From: an uncultured Muribaculaceae bacterium
Lineage (GTDB): Bacteria > Bacteroidota > Bacteroidia > Bacteroidales > Muribaculaceae
Direction of reading: 5' to 3'
DNA: 64,000 nucleotides
Assembly: GCA_910584125.1 (NCBI GenBank)
Contig: CAJTXU010000004.1
Coordinates: 12,981 to 76,980 of the forward strand
How positions within the stretch are numbered: the stretch's first letter is position 1; each line of letters starts with the position of its first letter. The notes below the pieces were generated by a model, which saw only the letters and a list, made by a program, of their open reading frames with translations, had not been told where the DNA came from and ran no database searches. The translations under genes were made by a program, and so were the position numbers. Below, piece after piece: positions 62,066 through 64,000 of the stretch.

Positions 62066-63762
62066 CAGAATATCTTTGCCTTGGCGAGGCGGTGACGGGC
62101 GGCCGAGAAGACCGCGGCGACCTTTATGACCTTGCGGCCGTCGGCGCCGAACGCTCCCACATAGCATCGGTCCTCGATCTGGCGCACAGCCTCGTCGAGC
62201 ACCCGGCACACCTCGGCCGTGTCGTCCTCTTTCGCGAACTCCTCCTCTTCTTTCGGTTCTCCGTAGGGGACAACAGGCTCGTTGACAAAGTCGATTTCGC
62301 CGAATTCGTCAATCTCCCGGGTATCCTTCTTCCGGCGGCGGTCGGCAACCTTGAACTCCATCACGTAGATGTAACCGGAAGTCTTGACCAGCAGGTCGAT
62401 CGAGCCTTCCGACGTGTGGCGCTCTGCCTCGACGTTATAACCGAGCATCGACAGAAGGACATACATGACCGTCTGCCAATAGCTCTCGTAGCTCTGATAT
62501 TTGCGAAGGTCATATGGCATGGACGAGAAAAATGCGTTCAGTCTGTTTAGGAAACCTCGTGCGTCACCCTCTCTCAGCGACCGCGCCAATGTCTTCGCAC
62601 TGAATTCGGCATCTTCCTCCCCTCCTCCATACTCTCTGATGAAGTCGTTGAGGAAGCCGGTCTCCACCTCCTCGTTCGGGTAGCCGAGCGTGAAGATGCC
62701 ATCTATCGGATCATAGGACTTGATGGTCAGATAGCCCGACTGATACAGCAGCGGAACGGGGGCCGTTCTGAACTTGGTTATGTCGCTCAACGCTGTCCTC
62801 ACACATTCAGTGCCGTCAAGATTTCGGATATCTATATTGTTCCGCATCACCAGGTCCACAAGCATCTTGGGCGTGCCTGTGGAGAACCAGTAGTTGTCCG
62901 CTTCTCCATTATATAGCGTGAGCAGAAGACTGAACGGGTTGTAGATGTCGGGACTCTCCGAGCTGAAGTGATAGCCGTCATAGCGTCTCTTCAGCTCGGA
63001 GTACATGGAGTCGGAATCGACACCTCTTTTATCAGCCATGGCACGTACCCCCGGATCGAAATACTGATGCAGTTCCTCTTCAGAAATGCCGCAGATCGCG
63101 GAGAACTCATTATTCAGTGATATGTCGTTGAGGTTGTTGAGACCGGAGAAAACGTTGAGCTTGCCGAATTTGGTCACGCCTGTAAGTATCGCCAGCTTTA
63201 TGAACGGGTCCAGGGTCTTGAGCGAGGCATAGAAGCCGCGCAGGTCCTCCTGGTGGGCGGCATACATCTCGTCGTTGAGGATGTTGTCGGTCAGAGGCTT
63301 GTCATACTCGTCGATCAATATCACGACTTTCTGACCCGTTTTCTTATATGCCTCCCTGACGAGCCACTCGAAGCGTTCGGAAATCGAACGGTCCTTGCGG
63401 AGGTCGCCGTAGATTTCCTCCCAGCGTTCGAGGTGCTTGTTGATGATGGCCACTACCGAGCCCTTCACTCCATAACGCTCGTTGTTGAGATCGAGATGAA
63501 AGACAGGCCGCGGCGTCCATTCCTCGGGCCGCAGACGGTCGATGGCGAGGCCGCGGAAGAGTTCGCGGTTGCCCTCGTAATACTCATGCAGCATCGACAG
63601 AAGCAGGCTCTTGCCGAATCGCCGCGGACGGCCCAAGAAATAGACCGAATTTTCCTCGAGAAGAGGTATGCTCCATGTCTTGTCGACATAGACATATCCT
63701 TCCTTTCTAATTTTGCTGAACGACTGGACGCCTATCGGATATTTCAACTCTTCCATAATCAT
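62065..63762 (-). CDS. AAA-ATPase/PD-(D/E)XK nuclease-like protein (DUF1703 family)
   Basis: 565 residues, or 563 from the ATG at 63756 (MEELKYPIGVQSF). The N-terminal AAA-ATPase-like domain has a modified Walker A (GRPRRFGKS, residues 44-52) and a Walker B (VVILIDEYDKPL), plus the family motifs GVTKFGKLNVFSGLNNLNDIS and YDGYHFS. The C-terminal PD-(D/E)XK domain is seen in EGSIDLLVKTSGYIYVMEFKV. Proteins of this architecture are very common and multi-copy in gut Bacteroidales, with unknown function; a nuclease or defence role is often assumed. A second copy ends at the window edge (63947). Confidence 0.9.
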   Translation of the reverse strand: MIMEELKYPIGVQSFSKIRKEGYVYVDKTWSIPLLEENSVYFLGRPRRFGKSLLLSMLHEYYEGNRELFRGLAIDRLRPEEWTPRPVFHLDLNNERYGVKGSVVAIINKHLERWEEIYGDLRKDRSISERFEWLVREAYKKTGQKVVILIDEYDKPLTDNILNDEMYAAHQEDLRGFYASLKTLDPFIKLAILTGVTKFGKLNVFSGLNNLNDISLNNEFSAICGISEEELHQYFDPGVRAMADKRGVDSDSMYSELKRRYDGYHFSSESPDIYNPFSLLLTLYNGEADNYWFSTGTPKMLVDLVMRNNIDIRNLDGTECVRTALSDITKFRTAPVPLLYQSGYLTIKSYDPIDGIFTLGYPNEEVETGFLNDFIREYGGGEEDAEFSAKTLARSLREGDARGFLNRLNAFFSSMPYDLRKYQSYESYWQTVMYVLLSMLGYNVEAERHTSEGSIDLLVKTSGYIYVMEFKVADRRRKKDTREIDEFGEIDFVNEPVVPYGEPKEEEEFAKEDDTAEVCRVLDEAVRQIEDRCYVGAFGADGRKVIKVAAVFSAARHRLAKAKIF

Positions 63763-63800
63763 GTTTTTTGCCGTTTTGTAAGCGTGAACACACCACTCTA

Positions 63801-63831
63801 CAAAATTAACAATTTAAATCGAAAATCGCAA
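63801..63831 (-). promoter_or_regulatory. Promoter of the AAA-ATPase/nuclease gene
   Basis: On the reverse strand TTG (63829-63831), a 20-base spacer, and TAATTTTG (63801-63808), 38 bases before the ATG at 63762. Confidence 0.6.
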
Positions 63832-63946
63832 ACATCTCCATCAACGCAAGATGCCCGGTTCGAACGAACCTGACAACTCTTTAATTTACGAGATATGCGC
63901 GAGGCGACTCATTCGACAAGCGGCCGGGTCTTGACCATTTAATCAT

Positions 63947-64000
63947 TCAGAATATCTTTGCCTTGGCGAGGCGGTGACGGGCGGCCGAGAAGACCGCGGC
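63947..64000 (-). CDS. C-terminal end of a second AAA-ATPase/nuclease copy (partial)
   Basis: The last 17 codons and stop of a gene that begins beyond the window. The 55 bases 63946-64000 are identical to 62064-62118, the end of the neighbouring DUF1703-family gene, and the translation (SAARHRLAKAKIF) matches. It is thus a tandem paralogue in the same orientation. Confidence 0.85.
   Translation of the reverse strand, partial: AAVFSAARHRLAKAKIF

Noticed and set aside
63846..63872. GGTTCGAACGAACC, resembling a tRNA T-arm
   Set aside because: It is a small palindrome; no acceptor, D or anticodon arm can be drawn around it.

Overview
The window is a GC-rich (roughly 55-60 percent by eye) chromosomal segment of a Bacteroidales bacterium, most likely of the gut family Muribaculaceae. 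The evidence is the gene content: GldH, paired OmpA-like porins, class I fumarase, M49 peptidase, the RicT-GldH pair, the acyl-CoA dehydrogenase/EtfAB operon and DUF4373. It is also the promoters, which carry the Bacteroidetes -7 box TAnnTTTG, often with a TTG about 19-20 bases upstream, and usually lack a clear Shine-Dalgarno sequence. The family assignment is an inference; no rRNA gene is present. I recognised no tRNA, CRISPR array or insertion sequence.

Bases 1-11,500 are accessory. Two secreted or membrane proteins of unknown role (the first cut by the window edge) are followed by an AbiE-type toxin-antitoxin pair, a lone DUF4373 gene, an AT-rich overlapping three-gene cluster (4968-6780) that looks recently acquired, and two overlapping DUF262 (GmrSD/ParB-like) genes (6916-11494). 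The second DUF262 gene overlaps a TPR histidine kinase gene, which is followed by its LuxR-type response regulator gene (to 13974).

Bases 14,000-34,000 are mostly housekeeping: acyl-CoA dehydrogenase and EtfAB (reverse strand), a PD40 protein, a CstA-like transporter, a PHP phosphatase, a LolC/E-like permease, Ppk1 and Ppx/GppA, LepA, a peroxiredoxin, NhaA, class I fumarase, a Bax-inhibitor-1 protein and Tex. At 35,274-36,241 is a Panacea-type toxin-antitoxin pair whose presumed toxin frame has an early amber codon.

Bases 36,400-56,500 hold a DUF3298 protein, an AlkD-like protein, an M49 peptidase, RlmI, the reverse-strand set RseP/Dxr/M23-like, two tandem OmpA-family paralogues, glutamate dehydrogenase, pyruvate kinase, a CCA-adding-type enzyme, an M24 peptidase, GldH and RicT. 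Next come RNase Y, a candidate structured RNA (perhaps 6S), ZapA and a coiled-coil protein, then a VWA protein, a Nudix regulator with two matching operator-like palindromes, a NYN-domain nuclease, a lipoprotein and an AAA-ATPase/PD-(D/E)XK protein. The end of a second copy of the last gene lies at the window edge.

The points most worth following are the DUF262 pair coupled to a two-component system, the AT-rich three-gene module, the two toxin-antitoxin loci in which the toxin looks damaged but the antitoxin intact, and an inverted 10-bp minisatellite with a perfect palindrome at its centre (50,175-50,450).
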